52,685 bases of DNA, from the IMG/VR virus record IMGVR_UViG_3300025687_000060, positions 1 to 52,685 of that record. The stretch is one strand, 5' to 3'. Below are positions 42,683 through 50,995 of this stretch, in pieces. The notes under the pieces are model-generated. The model was not told the origin of the DNA and did no database searches. It saw nothing but the letters and a program-made list of their open reading frames with translations. A program made the position numbers and the translations under genes. Source of the DNA: a virus. Position 1 is the stretch's first letter, and each line of letters starts with the position of its first letter.

Positions 42683-44107
42683 ATGCAAATGTTCAATTCT
42701 GAGCATCTGCAGGAGAAGTGGGCACCATTACTTGATTATGATGGAGTTGATCCTATTAGGGATTCCCATCGCAGAATGGTAACCGCTGTCCTGCTCGAAA
42801 ACCAAGAAAAATTCATGACCGAGGAGCGTGCGTTCCTCTCCGAATCACCCACCAACGCTGCTAACGCTGCTGGTGCATCTGGTGCATTCGGTGGTAGCTC
42901 TGCCGCTGGTGGTGCTACCGCAGGTTTCGACCCCGTTCTGATCTCGCTGATCAGACGTTCAATGCCCAACCTGGTCGCTTATGACCTCGCAGGCGTTCAA
43001 CCAATGAACGGTCCTACTGGACTGATCTTTGCAATGCGTTCACGCTACACCAACCAGTCTGGTACTGAGGCACTCTTTGACGAGGCACAGTCACAGTTCT
43101 CTGGTCAGGACAGCGGCTACAATCTGGAGCAAGGTCTTTACACCGCTCAAGCATCTGACGGTGTGTCAGTTGGTTTCGGTACTACTAGTTCCACCAACCT
43201 CGGTTCAAATCCTGGTCTTCTCAACTCGTCAATCTCACAAGCTGAGTACGCAGTTGGTCAGGGTATGCACACTGGCGACGCTGAGACTCTTGGCGACGGT
43301 GTTGGTAATGCATTCAACGAGATGGCATTCTCTATTGAGAAAGTCACCGTTACTGCAAAGTCAAGAGCACTGAAGGCCGAGTATTCACTCGAACTCGCTC
43401 AGGACCTCAAGGCAATTCACGGTCTGAACGCAGAAGCTGAGTTGGCAAACATTCTGTCAACTGAGATCCTTGCAGAAATCAACCGTGAAGTCATCAGAAC
43501 CATCTATAAGGTTGCTGAGCCTGGTGCTGCTGCAAACACCGCAACTTCAGGTATCTTTGACCTGGACGTTGACTCCAACGGTCGCTGGAGCGTTGAGAAG
43601 TTCAAGGGTCTGCTGTTCCAAATTGAAAGAGATGCGAACGCTATCGCCCAAAGAACTCGTAGAGGGAAGGGCAACATGATCCTCTGCTCTGCAGACGTTG
43701 CCTCCGCACTCACCATGGCAGGTGTTCTTGATTACACCCCTGCTCTGAACGCCAACCTCAACGTTGACGACACTGGCAACACCTTCGCTGGTGTTCTCCA
43801 AGGTAAGTATCGTGTATACATCGATCCTTATTCTGCAAACGTTTCTGCTAATCAGTACTACGTTGTTGGTTATAAGGGTTCTTCACCTTATGACGCTGGT
43901 CTGTTCTATTGCCCATACGTTCCTCTCCAAATGGTTCGTGCCGTTGGTCAGGACACCTTCCAACCCAAGATCGGATTCAAGACCCGTTACGGAATGGTTT
44001 CTAACCCATTCGCTGAGGGTTCATTTGCTGATGGTCAAGGTCTTGGTCGTATCAAGGCAAACAGCAACCGCTACTACAGAAGAGTACGTGTTGACAACCT
44101 CATGTGA
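42683..44107 (+). CDS. 23: Major capsid protein gp23
   Basis: Encodes 474 residues (T4 gp23 is 521). The N-terminal propeptide ends at a gp21-type site, FLSE/S, with cleavage expected after E54, leaving about 420 residues. Conserved blocks include SLIRRSMPNLVAYDLAGVQP MNGPTGLIFAMRSRY, EMAFSIEKVTVTAKSRALKA, EYSLELAQDLKAIHGLNAEA and GLFYCPYVPLQMVRAVGQDT. It builds the capsid lattice. Codons are much more C-ending than in the surrounding genes, which fits selection for very high expression. A strong intrinsic terminator follows. Confidence 0.97.
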   Translation: MQMFNSEHLQEKWAPLLDYDGVDPIRDSHRRMVTAVLLENQEKFMTEERAFLSESPTNAANAAGASGAFGGSSAAGGATAGFDPVLISLIRRSMPNLVAYDLAGVQPMNGPTGLIFAMRSRYTNQSGTEALFDEAQSQFSGQDSGYNLEQGLYTAQASDGVSVGFGTTSSTNLGSNPGLLNSSISQAEYAVGQGMHTGDAETLGDGVGNAFNEMAFSIEKVTVTAKSRALKAEYSLELAQDLKAIHGLNAEAELANILSTEILAEINREVIRTIYKVAEPGAAANTATSGIFDLDVDSNGRWSVEKFKGLLFQIERDANAIAQRTRRGKGNMILCSADVASALTMAGVLDYTPALNANLNVDDTGNTFAGVLQGKYRVYIDPYSANVSANQYYVVGYKGSSPYDAGLFYCPYVPLQMVRAVGQDTFQPKIGFKTRYGMVSNPFAEGSFADGQGLGRIKANSNRYYRRVRVDNLM

Positions 44108-44133
44108 TCCATTAGATCCACAAGGTTATACAG

Positions 44134-44158
44134 GAGGGGCGAATGCCCCTCTTTTTTT
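44134..44158 (+). terminator. Intrinsic terminator after gp23
   Basis: GAGGGGC (44134-44140), loop GAAT, GCCCCTC (44145-44151), then seven T (44152-44158): a textbook rho-independent terminator 27 nt after gp23. Confidence 0.9.
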
Positions 44159-44163
44159 ATCTA

Positions 44164-44171
44164 AATAAATA
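44164..44171 (+). promoter_or_regulatory. Late promoter, AATAAATA variant
   Basis: Directly after the gp23 terminator T-run and 8 nt before the ATG at 44180. That is very close for a leader with an SD, so the start of the transcript may lie at or just before the ATG. Confidence 0.4.
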
Positions 44172-44179
44172 TAAAACTC

Positions 44180-44386
44180 ATGAAATCATATCAAAATTTC
44201 ATCAGTGAAGCATCTAAAAAAAGATGTCCTTCGGGGAAGTATTGGTGTTTTACTGATAAAAAATGTAAGAATATTCCAGCAGGTTTCATGATAGATCGTG
44301 CAGGAATGTTAGCAAAAGAGAATGGTCACACTCAAGATTCCGAATCTGAGGAGAATGGTAATGGTGGAAATGGAGGAGGAGAATGA
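44180..44386 (+). CDS. Small Cys-rich protein with head-targeting-like N-terminus
   Basis: Encodes 68 residues. The first eleven, MKSYQNFISEA, match the T4 internal-protein targeting peptide pattern M-K-T-Y-Q-E-F-I-A-E/A, with the expected gp21 cut after E10. The mature part has four Cys/aromatic landmarks, RCPSGKYWCFTDKKCKNIP (15-33), that could form a small disulphide or metal-bound knot, and a Gly/Glu/Asn-rich tail. The gene overlaps the next by ATGA. Packaging in the head and injection with DNA is inference from the N-terminus. Confidence 0.65.
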   Translation: MKSYQNFISEASKKRCPSGKYWCFTDKKCKNIPAGFMIDRAGMLAKENGHTQDSESEENGNGGNGGGE

Positions 44387-44925
44387 AACCCTGGACTAAT
44401 CAAATTGATAACAGGAACTATCTTTCTCCTGTAGGATTTAAATTTTCAATTACAAGAGTACCCAAAGCAGACTTCTTTTCAAACTCTGCTTCAATTCCAG
44501 GTATCAATCTTGGATTTGCTCTACAACCAACTTATCTGAAGGACATTCCAGTTCCTGGGGATAAGTTAACATATCAAGATTTCACATTAAGATTTTTTGT
44601 TGACGAAAACTTAACCAACTACATGGAAGTTCATAATTGGTTAAGGGGTCTTGGATATCCAGAAAGTGTCCAAGAATTTATTGATATGAAAGCAGAAAAT
44701 ATATATGATCCGAGTATATCATCTAAGGATCCAATGAATGAGTATTCGGATGCAAGTCTCTTTATCTACAACAGTAATTTTAATGAGATTGCAAGAATAG
44801 ATTTCAAAGATGTATTCCCCGTAAGTCTTTCTACAGTTCAGTTTGACGCAACTGCAGAAGACATTGATTATGTCACTGCAGAAGTCACTTTTAAATACTC
44901 GATATATAATATAGTGGTTTTATGA
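44383..44925 (+). CDS. 3: Tail completion protein, gp3-type tube fold
   Basis: Encodes 180 residues (T4 gp3 is 176). It has the tube-protein pattern (GFKFSITRVPKADFFSNSAS, IPVPGDKLTYQDFTLRFFVD, ENLTNYMEVHNWLRGLGYPE, FPVSLSTVQFDATAEDIDYV) shared by gp3, gp19 and gp54-type proteins; size and place between gp23 and UvsY favour gp3. gp3 caps the tail tube and helps stabilise the sheath. gp54 (tube initiator) is the main alternative, but that protein is usually longer. Confidence 0.72.
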   Translation: MKPWTNQIDNRNYLSPVGFKFSITRVPKADFFSNSASIPGINLGFALQPTYLKDIPVPGDKLTYQDFTLRFFVDENLTNYMEVHNWLRGLGYPESVQEFIDMKAENIYDPSISSKDPMNEYSDASLFIYNSNFNEIARIDFKDVFPVSLSTVQFDATAEDIDYVTAEVTFKYSIYNIVVL

Positions 44926-44933
44926 TTTGATTT

Positions 44934-45362
44934 ATGAATCTTGATGAAATTCAAACATTATGGGAAGAAGATTCAAAAATAGACGAAGACAATCTACACG
45001 CAGAGTCTACAAAGATTCCTTCTCTTCATGCAAAATATTATAAAATTTTAAATAATATTCTTCTGCTGAAGAAGATTGAAGAAAACAAATTAAAGCAACT
45101 CAAAAAAGATAAATGGCAATATTACACGGGCAAAGCAGACCCAGAAGTGTATATTGATAAACCATTTGATTATAAAGTCTTAAGGCAAGATGTAGACAAG
45201 TACATAGATGCCGATGAAGATCTTATCAAGATTAGTAGTAAGATTGATTATTACCAAATAATGTTAAATTATTTGGATAGTATCCTAAAAACCATCAATA
45301 ATAGAACTTATCAAATTAAGAATTCTATTGAGTGGCAACAGTTTATAAGGGGTTATAGTTGA
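44934..45362 (+). CDS. uvsY: Recombination mediator UvsY
   Basis: Encodes 142 residues (T4 UvsY is 137). It is helical and charged; the middle KWQYYTGKADPEVYIDKPFD matches the Y-Y-T/S-G-K/R-x-D/A-P region of UvsY, and the C-terminal half (LIKISSKIDYYQIMLNYLDS, ILKTINNRTYQIKNSIEWQQ) matches the family's final helices. UvsY loads the UvsX recombinase on gp32-coated single-stranded DNA. It starts 8 nt after the gp3-type gene and its stop overlaps the UvsW start (TGATG). Confidence 0.9.
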   Translation: MNLDEIQTLWEEDSKIDEDNLHAESTKIPSLHAKYYKILNNILLLKKIEENKLKQLKKDKWQYYTGKADPEVYIDKPFDYKVLRQDVDKYIDADEDLIKISSKIDYYQIMLNYLDSILKTINNRTYQIKNSIEWQQFIRGYS

Positions 45363-46831
45363 TGGCAGATCTCGTTATCCGTAAAAAGAATGAGGTATAT
45401 GTAACAATCAAAGCAGAACCACATATCAACCAAGAACTATCTGACCATTTTACGTTTGATGTTCCTGGTGCAAAGTTCATGCCTCAATACCGTAGTAAGT
45501 ATTGGGATGGAAAGATCAGACTGTATAGTTCTCATACTGGTGAGATCTATGTTGGTCTTCTTGATAAAGTAATGGCATGGGCAAAAAACTCTGGATATAC
45601 AGTAGAGTTTGAGTATAATAAGTTCTATGGTGCTCCATTTGAAGTCAATGAAATGATTTCAAGAGAGGGTGTCAAGGATTATATGACACGGATTGCCAAA
45701 TTTAAACCAAGAGATTATCAAGTTGATGCAGTATATGATGCACTTAGATATAATCGTAAACTGTTAATTTCACCAACTGCTTCTGGTAAATCCTTGATGA
45801 TTTATTCTGTGGTGAGATACTTTTCAGAAAAAAATAAAAAAATTCTTCTTGTTGTTCCAACTACATCTCTCGTAGAGCAGATGTTCAAGGACTTCCAGGA
45901 CTATGGATGGAATGCAGAAGATTATTGCCATAAGATCTATTCGGGTAAAGAAAAGACAAATCAAGCACCTGTCACAATTACAACTTGGCAGTCTATTTAC
46001 AAATTACAAAGATCATTCTTCAAGGACTTTGAAGTTATCATCGGAGACGAAGCACACCTATTTAAGTCTAAGTCTCTAGTGAGCATCATGACCAAGATGG
46101 ACAGTGCCAAATATAGATTTGGTTTCACTGGAACATTAGATGGCACACAGACGCATAAATGGGTGTTAGAAGGATTATTTGGACCATCATACAAAGTCAC
46201 ACAAACAAAAGATCTTATTGATAAGGGACATCTTTCACAGTTACAAATTCACGTTTTGCTGATGAAGCATGATTCACAACAGTTTGAAACTTATGAAGAT
46301 GAGATTCAATATATTATTGGGCACGAAAAAAGAAATAACTTTATCAAAAACTTGGTCTTGGATTTAAAAGGCAATAGTCTTGTATTGTTTAGTAGAGTAG
46401 AATCTCATGGACAACCACTCTACGAATTAATAAATAATTCTGTGAAAGATAATCGTAAAATATTTTATGTACACGGTGGAGTTGACGCAGAACAAAGAGA
46501 ACTAGTTAGAGAGATCACAGAAAAAGAAAACAATGCTGTAATTGTTGCATCTTATGGAACATTTTCAACTGGTATCAACATTAAGAATCTACACAATGTA
46601 ATCTTTGCATCACCATCCAAATCAAGAGTTAGAAACTTACAATCAATCGGAAGAGTTCTAAGAAAAGGAGACAACAAGACTCAAGCAGTTCTTTATGATA
46701 TTGCTGACGATATAACTTTTAAATCAAGAAAAAATTATACATTAAATCATTTGGTTGAAAGAATCAAGATTTATAATCAAGAGAAATTCAATTATGAAAT
46801 CGTACAAGTAAGTTTAAAGAAAAATGTATAA
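45362..46831 (+). CDS. uvsW: UvsW RNA-DNA and DNA helicase
   Basis: Encodes 489 residues from ATG 45362; a TTG one codon upstream is less likely. T4 UvsW is about 503. SF2 motifs: Q-like KPRDYQVDAV (115-124), Walker A SPTASGKS (137-144), DEAH (229-232), SAT-equivalent FTGTLDG (about 256-262), and QSIGRVLRKG (about 427-436). The first ~90 residues (VTIKAEPHINQELSDHFTFD, KFMPQYRSKYWDGKIRLYS) fit the N-terminal domain of UvsW. It unwinds R-loops and branched DNA and helps switch from origin to recombination-dependent replication. The stop overlaps the next start by 8 nt. Confidence 0.93.
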   Translation: MADLVIRKKNEVYVTIKAEPHINQELSDHFTFDVPGAKFMPQYRSKYWDGKIRLYSSHTGEIYVGLLDKVMAWAKNSGYTVEFEYNKFYGAPFEVNEMISREGVKDYMTRIAKFKPRDYQVDAVYDALRYNRKLLISPTASGKSLMIYSVVRYFSEKNKKILLVVPTTSLVEQMFKDFQDYGWNAEDYCHKIYSGKEKTNQAPVTITTWQSIYKLQRSFFKDFEVIIGDEAHLFKSKSLVSIMTKMDSAKYRFGFTGTLDGTQTHKWVLEGLFGPSYKVTQTKDLIDKGHLSQLQIHVLLMKHDSQQFETYEDEIQYIIGHEKRNNFIKNLVLDLKGNSLVLFSRVESHGQPLYELINNSVKDNRKIFYVHGGVDAEQRELVREITEKENNAVIVASYGTFSTGINIKNLHNVIFASPSKSRVRNLQSIGRVLRKGDNKTQAVLYDIADDITFKSRKNYTLNHLVERIKIYNQEKFNYEIVQVSLKKNV

Positions 46832-47216
46832 AGACGAATTCTATGCAACTATTAAATTAATATCTGGAGAAGAAATATTTGCTAAAGTAACTCCATGTGA
46901 AGAAGAAGAAAAAACCCTATTGCTTTTAGAAGATCCTGTTACATTTGAAATAATCACTATTCGTCAAATGGGAGTGAATGCTATTCAAATAAATCCATGG
47001 ATGTCAATGTCAAGTGATGCAATCTTAGTTATTAATATGGAAAAAATAATAACTATTAGTGAAGTTAATGACGATGAAATTATTTCAGTTTATAATAGAT
47101 ACTTAAGAGATAAAAATAGAGATACAAATCAAACAAGAGTAAATGAAAAAATGGGATTCTTATCATCCATCTCTAATGCTAGAGAGTCTTTAGAAAGACT
47201 TTATAAAAGTAGCTAA
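46824..47216 (+). CDS. Sm-like fold protein, unknown function
   Basis: Encodes 130 residues. The N-terminal ~75 residues (FYATIKLISGEEIFAKVTPC, KTLLLLEDPVTFEIITI, AIQINPWMSMSSDAILVI) follow the five-strand pattern of Sm/LSm domains: 'v-x-L-x-s-G-e-e-i-x-a-k-v-x...l-l-L-x-d-p-v'. A basic/acidic C-terminal helix (ESLERLYKSS end) follows. Sm folds bind RNA, but in phages may also act as structural rings; RNA binding is inferred from the fold only. It overlaps uvsW by 8 nt and precedes the gp55 promoter by about 50 nt. Confidence 0.55.
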   Translation: MYKDEFYATIKLISGEEIFAKVTPCEEEEKTLLLLEDPVTFEIITIRQMGVNAIQINPWMSMSSDAILVINMEKIITISEVNDDEIISVYNRYLRDKNRDTNQTRVNEKMGFLSSISNARESLERLYKSS

Positions 47217-47264
47217 AGTAACCCTTTAACCCTGACAGAGTGATTCTACTTAAAATACTTGAAC

Positions 47265-47294
47265 TTGTCAAGCCTTTTAGTTTTATGCTATAAT
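47265..47294 (+). promoter_or_regulatory. Host-type promoter for gp55
   Basis: TTGTCA (47265-47270), 18-nt spacer ending TGC, TATAAT (47289-47294): both a -35 and an extended -10. A small inverted repeat CTTGA/TCAAG overlaps the -35. Confidence 0.75.
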
Positions 47295-47322
47295 ATGAAC
47301 ATACTTAAAAAGAAATCATGAA

Positions 47323-47799
47323 ATGTCCAGAACTAGAAAAAAATCAGAACATTATGTAAACAATAAAGAGTTTTTAGAAGCACTGATTGTTTACAGAAAC
47401 AAAGTTAGAATAGCACACGAGAAAGGAGAACCAACTCCTCGTATCACTAATTATCTTGGAGAATGTTTTCTCAAGATTGCCACTCACCTCTCATACAAAC
47501 CTAATTTTGTGAACTATATGTTTAGGGAGGACATGATCTGCGATGGCATTGAAAACTGTGTCCAATACATTAAGAATTTTGATCCAGAGAAGTCTTCTAA
47601 TCCTTTTGCATACTTCACTCAGATCATTCACTATGCGTTCCTGAGAAGGATTCAAAAGGAAAAACGTCAAATGGATATTCGGACTAAGATCATTGAACGA
47701 TCAGGATTTGATGAAGTGTTTAGTGGAGATGGTGACATTTACAATACTTCCGATTATAATACCATTAAGGAGAACATTCAATCTAAACTTTATTCATGA
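47323..47799 (+). CDS. 55: Late transcription sigma factor gp55
   Basis: Encodes 158 residues (T4 gp55 is 185). The sigma region 2-like core is clear: EDMICDGIENCVQYIKNFDP, EKSSNPFAYFTQIIHYAFLR, RIQKEKRQMDIRTK (about residues 67-125), with the NPFAYFTQI signature of gp55. It directs RNA polymerase to TATAAATA boxes, many of which are seen in this window. It is transcribed from a host-type promoter, not a late box, as the switch requires. The stop overlaps the gp47 start (ATGA). Confidence 0.94.
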   Translation: MSRTRKKSEHYVNNKEFLEALIVYRNKVRIAHEKGEPTPRITNYLGECFLKIATHLSYKPNFVNYMFREDMICDGIENCVQYIKNFDPEKSSNPFAYFTQIIHYAFLRRIQKEKRQMDIRTKIIERSGFDEVFSGDGDIYNTSDYNTIKENIQSKLYS

Positions 47800-48839
47800 A
47801 AATTGCTCTGATAACCGATACTCATTATGGTGCTCGTAAGAGCAGTAAAACATTTCATGATTTCTTTCAAAAGTTCTATGACAATGTTTTTTTCCCAACC
47901 CTAGAGGAAAGAAACATTAAAACGGTTATCCACCTTGGAGATGCCTTTGATAGTCGTAAGACTATTGACTTTTGGGCATTAGATTGGGCAAAGAAGCACG
48001 TCTACAATAAGTTTAGAGATTTAGGAGTTAAGTTATACAACATTGTTGGTAACCATGATGCTTACTACAAAAATACCAATGATGTTAACTCTATCAATTC
48101 CTTGCTTACTGAGTATAAGAATGTAGTTAAAGTTACAGAACCAAAAGAGTATAAGGTTGGGAATACTAATATTCTTTTAGTTCCTTGGATTTGTCAGGAC
48201 AATGAGCAGCAGACTTTTGAAGTTGTAAAGAGTTCTAAGGCAAAAGTTGTCATGGGGCATCTTGAGTTGAATGGATTCCAGTCTCACCGTGGTCATGTTA
48301 TGGATCATGGCATGGATCCATCTTCTTTTGATAAGTTTGATCTTGTATTTTCTGGTCATTATCATACACGATCTAATGATGGAAAGATTTTCTATATTGG
48401 AAATCCCTATCAGATGTTCTGGAACGATGTAGATGATAAACGAGGATTTCATATCTTTGATACAGAAACATATGAAATGGAGTTCATTGAGAACCCATAT
48501 ACAATGTTTGAAAGAATCTACTATGAGGATTCTAATTACAAAACATTCAACTCCTCTTTTCTGAAAGACAAGATCGTTAAGGTTGTTGTCCGTAAAAAAT
48601 CAGATCAACTCCAATTTGAAAAGTTCATTGATAAAATTATAAAAACAGGATGTGTTGATATTAAGATTGTTGAGAACTTTGCGATCAATGATGATGAGGT
48701 CAATTTATCCCAAGATGAGTGCGAAGACACATTAACCATTTTGAATAAATACATTGACGATTCGGACTTTGATCTGGATAAAGATATTGTCAAACAGTTG
48801 ATGAAAGAAGTTTATCAAGAGGCTTGCGAGTTGGAATAA
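47796..48839 (+). CDS. 47: Recombination endonuclease subunit gp47 (Mre11-like)
   Basis: Encodes 347 residues (T4 gp47 is 339). All phosphodiesterase motifs are visible: TDTHYG (D8-H10), HLGDAFDS (D49), VGNHDAYY (N86-H87-D88), VMGHLELNG (about 151) and SGHYHTRS (about 185-192). With gp46 it resects double-strand breaks for recombination-driven replication. It is coupled to gp55 by ATGA overlap and to the DUF3110 gene by one base. Confidence 0.95.
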   Translation: MKIALITDTHYGARKSSKTFHDFFQKFYDNVFFPTLEERNIKTVIHLGDAFDSRKTIDFWALDWAKKHVYNKFRDLGVKLYNIVGNHDAYYKNTNDVNSINSLLTEYKNVVKVTEPKEYKVGNTNILLVPWICQDNEQQTFEVVKSSKAKVVMGHLELNGFQSHRGHVMDHGMDPSSFDKFDLVFSGHYHTRSNDGKIFYIGNPYQMFWNDVDDKRGFHIFDTETYEMEFIENPYTMFERIYYEDSNYKTFNSSFLKDKIVKVVVRKKSDQLQFEKFIDKIIKTGCVDIKIVENFAINDDEVNLSQDECEDTLTILNKYIDDSDFDLDKDIVKQLMKEVYQEACELE

Positions 48840-49126
48840 TGTTTATACTTACAGTTGCTGGGCAAGAAGAGGAGGGTGCCTATGCAGTTCACGACGAAGA
48901 CGGAGAAAAGGCACTGTACCTTTTTGAAGATGAAGATGATGCAACTAGATATGCAGGACTTTTAGAGGCAGAAGACTATCCAGAAATGTCCGTTGTGGAA
49001 GTTGATCATGAGGTTGCAATAAACACCTGTAACGTGTATAATTACCGATATGTGATTATCACATCTGACGACCTAGTGATCCCACCAAGAGATAATGATT
49101 TTATTCAAACAGATAAGATGGCGTAA
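48839..49126 (+). CDS. DUF3110 protein between gp47 and gp46
   Basis: Encodes 95 residues from ATG 48839; the in-frame TTG at 48824 lies inside gp47. Residues 15-55 (AYAVHDEDGEKALYLFEDED, DATRYAGLLEAEDYPEMSVV) match the DUF3110 pattern common in cyanobacteria and their phages: a strand, 'L-F-e-x-e-d-D-A-x-R-y-A-g-L-L-E-A-q-d-f-P', then 'v-x-e-v-d'. The function is unknown in hosts as well. It is fully embedded in the gp47-gp46 operon, overlapping gp47 by 1 nt and gp46 by 32 nt, which ties its dose to the recombination nuclease. Host origin is inferred from family distribution. Confidence 0.75.
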   Translation: MFILTVAGQEEEGAYAVHDEDGEKALYLFEDEDDATRYAGLLEAEDYPEMSVVEVDHEVAINTCNVYNYRYVIITSDDLVIPPRDNDFIQTDKMA

Positions 49127-50810
49127 TTTCCTTTCCACTGGGAATCACTTTACTGAGATTGATTTTACTGAAGCACAAACGAATCTGATTGTTGGAACCA
49201 ACGGAGCAGGCAAGAGTACGATTCTGGATGCTCTTACCTTTGTTCTTTTTAACAAACCATTTCGTAAAATCAATAAACCTCAACTAATTAATAGTGTGAA
49301 CGAAAAAGATTGTCTAGTGGAGATTGAGTTTTCCACTGGTGCAATTGATTGGAAAGTTGTTCGTGGGATTAAACCGAACATCTTTGAAATTTATAAGAAC
49401 GGATCACTTCTTGATCGTGAAGCAGCAGCAACCGATCAGCAGAAGTGGTTGGAGGAAAATGTTCTTAAACTGAATTACAAGTCTTTCACTCAGATCGTGA
49501 TCCTTGGCAGTGCATCCTTTGTTCCTTTCATGCAACTGCCCGCTGCCAGTCGTCGTGAAATCATTGAGGATCTCTTGGATATTAGGATCTTCTCTTTTAT
49601 GAGTAATATTCTTCGTGACCGAATTCGTAGCACGAATGAAACTGTTCGTGAACTCACCATCCGTAAGGACTTGGTAGAAGAAAAGATTGATATGCAGAAG
49701 AATTTTATTTCTGATCTGGAAGAAACTGGAAAGAAAAATATTCAAGATAAGAGAGATAAGATCAAGCAAATTGGTACGGATATTGATTCTCATCTCAAGG
49801 AAGTTGATGAGTACAATGGTGAACTGAAGGCAGTTGAAGAGAAGATGCAGGACTTTTCTGGTTCTGATACTAAACTTAAGAAACTTGGAACCCTCCGTGG
49901 CAAACTACAACAAAAAGTTGCAACCATTACCAAAGAACATAAGTTTTTTAGTGAAAATACGGTATGCCCTACCTGTACTCAAAGTATTGAGGAATCATTT
50001 CGCTTAAATAGAATTAATGATGCCGAAACTAAGGCAAAGGAACTCCAACAGGGTTTTGAAGAGTTAGAGGAGGCCATCAGACTTGAAGAGGAAAATGAAA
50101 ACCAATTCAAGGTACTTTCTAGGGAGGCAACTAACTTAACGCATGAGATTTCTAAAGCAAATACTCGGATTTCAGGACTGCACACCAGAACAAGAGATCT
50201 GGAGCAGGAAATTCAAACTATTACCGAACAACTTGAAAACCGAAATTCTGAACGCCATGCATTAGAAAAGTTAATTGAAGAACTGGAGGATCTTCAAAAG
50301 ACACAATCCAAACAAAAAGAAAAAAACGTTTACCACGATTTTGCACATTCTTTAATGAAGGATGGTGGAGTAAAATCCAAAATCATTAAGAGATATCTGC
50401 CTCTTATGAATCAGCAGATCAACAAATATCTTCAATTGATGGACTTCTATATTAACTTCTCTCTGGATGAAGAATTCAAAGAGACGGTGAAGTCCCCAAT
50501 TCATGAAGATTTTAGTTATGAGTCATTCAGCGAAGGGGAGAAGATGAGGATTGACCTTTCTCTCCTCTTCACCTGGAGGGAGATTGCAAAGATGAAAAAT
50601 TCTGCAAGTACTAATCTCTTAATTCTTGATGAGATCTTTGATAGTTCACTTGATGGATTCGGAACAGATTATTTTACAAAGATCATTAAGTATGTTGTAA
50701 CTGATGCGAATGTTTTTGTGATTTCACATAAGACTGATGATCTTATGGATAAGTTTGATAACATCGTTAGATTTGATAAGGTCAAAGGTTTCAGTAAAAA
50801 GGTTTCTTGA
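49095..50810 (+). CDS. 46: Recombination endonuclease subunit gp46 (Rad50-like ATPase)
   Basis: Encodes 571 residues (T4 gp46 is 560). Walker A is GTNGAGKST (34-42), the zinc hook is CPTC (291-294) at the apex of two long coiled coils (about 170-285 and 300-420), the signature is SEGEKMRIDLSLL (about 477-489), and Walker B is LLILDEIFDSS (about 509-519) with a D-loop and late His (VISHKTDDL). It drives gp47 in resection. The start ATG 49095 overlaps the DUF3110 gene by 32 nt. Confidence 0.95.
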   Translation: MILFKQIRWRNFLSTGNHFTEIDFTEAQTNLIVGTNGAGKSTILDALTFVLFNKPFRKINKPQLINSVNEKDCLVEIEFSTGAIDWKVVRGIKPNIFEIYKNGSLLDREAAATDQQKWLEENVLKLNYKSFTQIVILGSASFVPFMQLPAASRREIIEDLLDIRIFSFMSNILRDRIRSTNETVRELTIRKDLVEEKIDMQKNFISDLEETGKKNIQDKRDKIKQIGTDIDSHLKEVDEYNGELKAVEEKMQDFSGSDTKLKKLGTLRGKLQQKVATITKEHKFFSENTVCPTCTQSIEESFRLNRINDAETKAKELQQGFEELEEAIRLEEENENQFKVLSREATNLTHEISKANTRISGLHTRTRDLEQEIQTITEQLENRNSERHALEKLIEELEDLQKTQSKQKEKNVYHDFAHSLMKDGGVKSKIIKRYLPLMNQQINKYLQLMDFYINFSLDEEFKETVKSPIHEDFSYESFSEGEKMRIDLSLLFTWREIAKMKNSASTNLLILDEIFDSSLDGFGTDYFTKIIKYVVTDANVFVISHKTDDLMDKFDNIVRFDKVKGFSKKVS

Positions 50811-50818
50811 AATAAATA
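50811..50818 (+). promoter_or_regulatory. Late promoter, AATAAATA variant
   Basis: Immediately after the gp46 stop; 15 nt to the next ATG. One mismatch to TATAAATA. Confidence 0.5.
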
Positions 50819-50833
50819 AAAGTAAAAAGTTCA

Positions 50834-50995
50834 ATGAAGACTTTTAGTAAATTTATTGAAGAGAGTGGTTCTCCATATCAAGAGTATAAAGGAAAACCAC
50901 AACCAAAACCATCTGCTCCCCCTGAAGGTTGGGAAGAGTTCAAAAAGAAGTACCTTCATGGTAAAATGAGTGAGAAGAAAAAACCAGAGCAATGA
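50834..50995 (+). CDS. 53-residue protein with head-targeting-like N-terminus
   Basis: ATG 50834 to TGA 50993-50995. The N-terminus MKTFSKFIEES has I-E-E/S, so gp21-type cleavage after E10 is expected, at the same position as in T4 internal proteins. The remaining ~43 residues are Pro/Lys-rich and basic (YQEYKGKPQPKPSAPPEGWE, EFKKKYLHGKMSEKKKPEQ), similar in charge to DNA-associated internal proteins. It has a late promoter variant and overlaps the next gene (ATGA). Too short for a family match; head packaging is inference. Confidence 0.6.
   Translation: MKTFSKFIEESGSPYQEYKGKPQPKPSAPPEGWEEFKKKYLHGKMSEKKKPEQ

Noticed and set aside
42736-43801. Several frames of 70-114 codons on either strand within gp23
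   Set aside because: Shadows produced by the GC-biased codons of gp23.
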